DNA of 6,740 bases from contig JAFYRH010000277.1 in the NCBI GenBank assembly GCA_017559555.1, forward strand, positions 1-6,740. Direction: 5' to 3'. The notes under the pieces were generated by a model that saw nothing but the letters and a program-made list of their open reading frames with translations, was not told the DNA's origin and did no database searches. Both the position numbers and the translations under genes were made by a program. Below are positions 5,363 to 6,740 of the stretch, piece by piece. Numbering within the stretch: position 1 is the stretch's first letter; each line of letters starts with the position of its first letter. This DNA is from Clostridia bacterium. GTDB lineage: Bacteria; Bacillota; Clostridia; Oscillospirales; CAG-272.

Positions 5363-5391
5363 TTGCAATCACTAAAAAAAGATGTTATACT
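5363..5391 (+). promoter_or_regulatory. SigA-type promoter for the ftsK-like gene, extended -10
   Basis: -35 TTGCAA (5363-5368), a 17-nt spacer and -10 TATACT (5386-5391), preceded by the TGT of an extended -10. The arrangement is nearly the same as the metG promoter. Transcription should start near 5398, giving a leader of about 70 nt. Confidence 0.82.
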
Positions 5392-5409
5392 ATAACTTGG
5401 TATAGTATA
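5386..5409. promoter_or_regulatory. Perfect 9-bp dyad overlapping the -10 box of the ftsK promoter
   Basis: TATACTATA (5386-5394) and TATAGTATA (5401-5409) are exact reverse complements separated by 6 nt. They start at the -10 hexamer and run across the expected transcription start. It may be an operator, or because of the symmetry a second, oppositely directed -10 element. The AT-only arms make chance symmetry a real alternative. Confidence 0.45.
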
Positions 5410-5466
5410 TTTAGTTTTATTTACGAGTTGAACCATTTTGATATTTGCAGAAAGGACACGGAAAAC

Positions 5467-6740
5467 ATGACCGACCAAACGCCAAACAGCGAAAAGAAGC
5501 CCGCGCCCAAAGCCCCTGTTAAAAAGAAAACCTCGGCATACGATCAACCCTTTAGTGTGATGAAAGATGCTGAACAAATAGAGAAACCCGCCGCGCGTCC
5601 TGCTCCTCAAACGCCCCCCGAAAGCGATTGGAGAAGCGCATCGACCGCAGCTCCCGAAAAATTCGAACCCACAAAAGAGCCTGCCCCCAAAAAGGCATCG
5701 GCTACCCCCGCGCAAAAGAAAAAGAAGCCTTCAAACACCAAAACACAAAAGGCGAAAAACGAAATTCCCAAAGCACAATCCGCAGCTCCTGCCCCGAAGG
5801 GCAAGGAAAAGAGCAATCAAATCAGCATGGAGCTTCCCCGTTCTTCCAAAATTGGACATAAGCTTCTGCCGTATATCTTTTTTGCTTTGGCTTTGTTTGT
5901 GGGTGTATCGTCGCTCCTCAACATCTTTTGCAATTGGCAAAACCGCCTTGTTGACCCCAGACAGCACTGGATGGGCACGGTAGGATATCACATTTGCTAC
6001 GGTCTGTTTGGCTTCTTTGGTCCTGCCGTATTTACGCTCCCTGCCCTGCTTGTTGTTTTGGGCGTTTATTGGAGACGCTATATCGATAACAAAATTGCCA
6101 CCGCAAAGGTAATTGCATCGGTAGCTTTTATTGTATCCTTGGCGGCAATCATTCACATCTTCTGCTTGACAATGTTCCCCGAAGACTCCCGTCACTTCTT
6201 GCCCGAGGCTTTGATGCGCCACGGCGCAGAAATGACCGGTGGCGGTCTCGTTGGCGGCTCGTTCGGTTATCTTCTTTATAGCCTTTGCAGCTTTGTCGGC
6301 TCTCTCATTCTCGGCTTTTTCATTTTAGCGGCATCTTTGTTCTACCTTTTGGGCATGACACCCCAACATTTGTGGAATCGCATTCGCAATCATCGCCGCA
6401 CACACAGCAAACGCGCTCCCTCTTACTCGGAGCAAAGTGCTGAGGATGCTGCGATTCGCGCAAAAATGGACGAAAAAATTCGTCGTACAACTTCCCTTCA
6501 ACCCATCACTATGGAAGATCCTGCCGATTTTGCAACAGAAGCTCCCTTGGGTGCAGTCCGCGTAGTACACCCCTCCGGCAAAAAGAGCGCAGAGAACAAA
6601 ATGGCTCCTATGCCCATGCCTCGCCTTGACCCCACCGAGGAGGATACCCTCTTTGTGCCCGATATGGTAACCGAAAGAATGTCCGCTATGGAGAAAGAAC
6701 CTGCTCCCGGTGTATATCCCTCGGCTGCTCCTACAACGCT
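5467..6740 (+). CDS. ftsK: FtsK/SpoIIIE-family DNA translocase, N-terminal part only (cut by window edge)
   Basis: Starts at ATG 5467, with AGGA (5453-5456) 10 nt upstream, and stays open to the window end: 424 residues of a protein usually about 750-950 long. Residues 1-128 are a low-complexity cytoplasmic tail rich in Pro, Ala and Lys. Hydrophobic segments follow at about 133-154, 174-202, 211-233 and 265-296. The last is introduced by GGGLVGGSFGYLLYSL, matching the GG-rich final part of the FtsK 4TM domain. From about 300 a charged, proline-containing linker leads towards the ATPase motor, which lies outside the window. The family forms a septal hexamer that pumps chromosomal DNA into daughter cells or forespores. 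The membrane domain supports the family call, but without the Walker motifs and gamma domain FtsK cannot be told from SpoIIIE/SftA-type paralogues. It has its own promoter after the thiT terminator. Confidence 0.85.
   Translation, partial: MTDQTPNSEKKPAPKAPVKKKTSAYDQPFSVMKDAEQIEKPAARPAPQTPPESDWRSASTAAPEKFEPTKEPAPKKASATPAQKKKKPSNTKTQKAKNEIPKAQSAAPAPKGKEKSNQISMELPRSSKIGHKLLPYIFFALALFVGVSSLLNIFCNWQNRLVDPRQHWMGTVGYHICYGLFGFFGPAVFTLPALLVVLGVYWRRYIDNKIATAKVIASVAFIVSLAAIIHIFCLTMFPEDSRHFLPEALMRHGAEMTGGGLVGGSFGYLLYSLCSFVGSLILGFFILAASLFYLLGMTPQHLWNRIRNHRRTHSKRAPSYSEQSAEDAAIRAKMDEKIRRTTSLQPITMEDPADFATEAPLGAVRVVHPSGKKSAENKMAPMPMPRLDPTEEDTLFVPDMVTERMSAMEKEPAPGVYPSAAPTT

Noticed and set aside
5353..5816. 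Minus-strand frames opposite the ftsK N-terminus
   Set aside because: They are Gly/Phe-rich complements of the Pro/Lys-rich low-complexity tail, cross a promoter and have no start context.

Overview
The window looks like a chromosomal segment from a Gram-positive Bacillota, most likely a gut-type clostridium. The reasons are the ECF-type thiamine transporter ThiT behind a transcription-terminating TPP riboswitch, a methionyl-tRNA synthetase with the Zn-knuckle and fused C-terminal tRNA-binding domain, SigA-like promoters with 17-nt spacers and extended -10 elements, strong AGGAGG-type ribosome binding sites and U-rich intrinsic terminators. Genus-level placement is not supported by what I can see. 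There is no sign of a prophage, insertion sequence, CRISPR array, tRNA or rRNA.

Layout. Positions 1-1695 (minus strand) carry a two-gene sugar-acid operon. First comes a KDPG aldolase with an extra C-terminal glyoxalase/VOC-type domain (eda), then 29 nt later 2-keto-3-deoxygluconate kinase (kdgK), which runs off the left edge. KdgK makes KDPG from KDG and Eda splits it to pyruvate and glyceraldehyde-3-phosphate, so the pair is the lower half of hexuronate (pectin/glucuronate) catabolism. A 403-bp divergent intergenic region holds the eda promoter, an unexplained dyad-rich stretch, and the metG promoter with a structured leader. Positions 2099-4051 encode MetRS, followed 16 nt later by an 80-residue cysteine-rich protein that I do not recognise.

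Positions 4311-4691 are gene-free but busy: a long imperfect palindrome, a promoter whose -35 box sits in a perfect 9-bp inverted repeat, a clear TPP riboswitch aptamer, and a terminator abutting the thiT ribosome binding site. thiT (4692-5282) is a single-gene thiamine-uptake unit closed by its own terminator. A promoter overlapped by a perfect 9-bp dyad then drives an FtsK/SpoIIIE-type DNA translocase gene. Only its low-complexity N-terminal tail, membrane domain and part of the linker lie inside the window.

All protein-coding functions are conventional. I do not see a convincing new system. The points worth a second look are the aldolase-VOC fusion, the small Cys-rich gene behind metG, the long-range pairings in the TPP leader, the promoter-overlapping dyads, and the undefined repeat-like material at 1800-1930 and 4380-4422.
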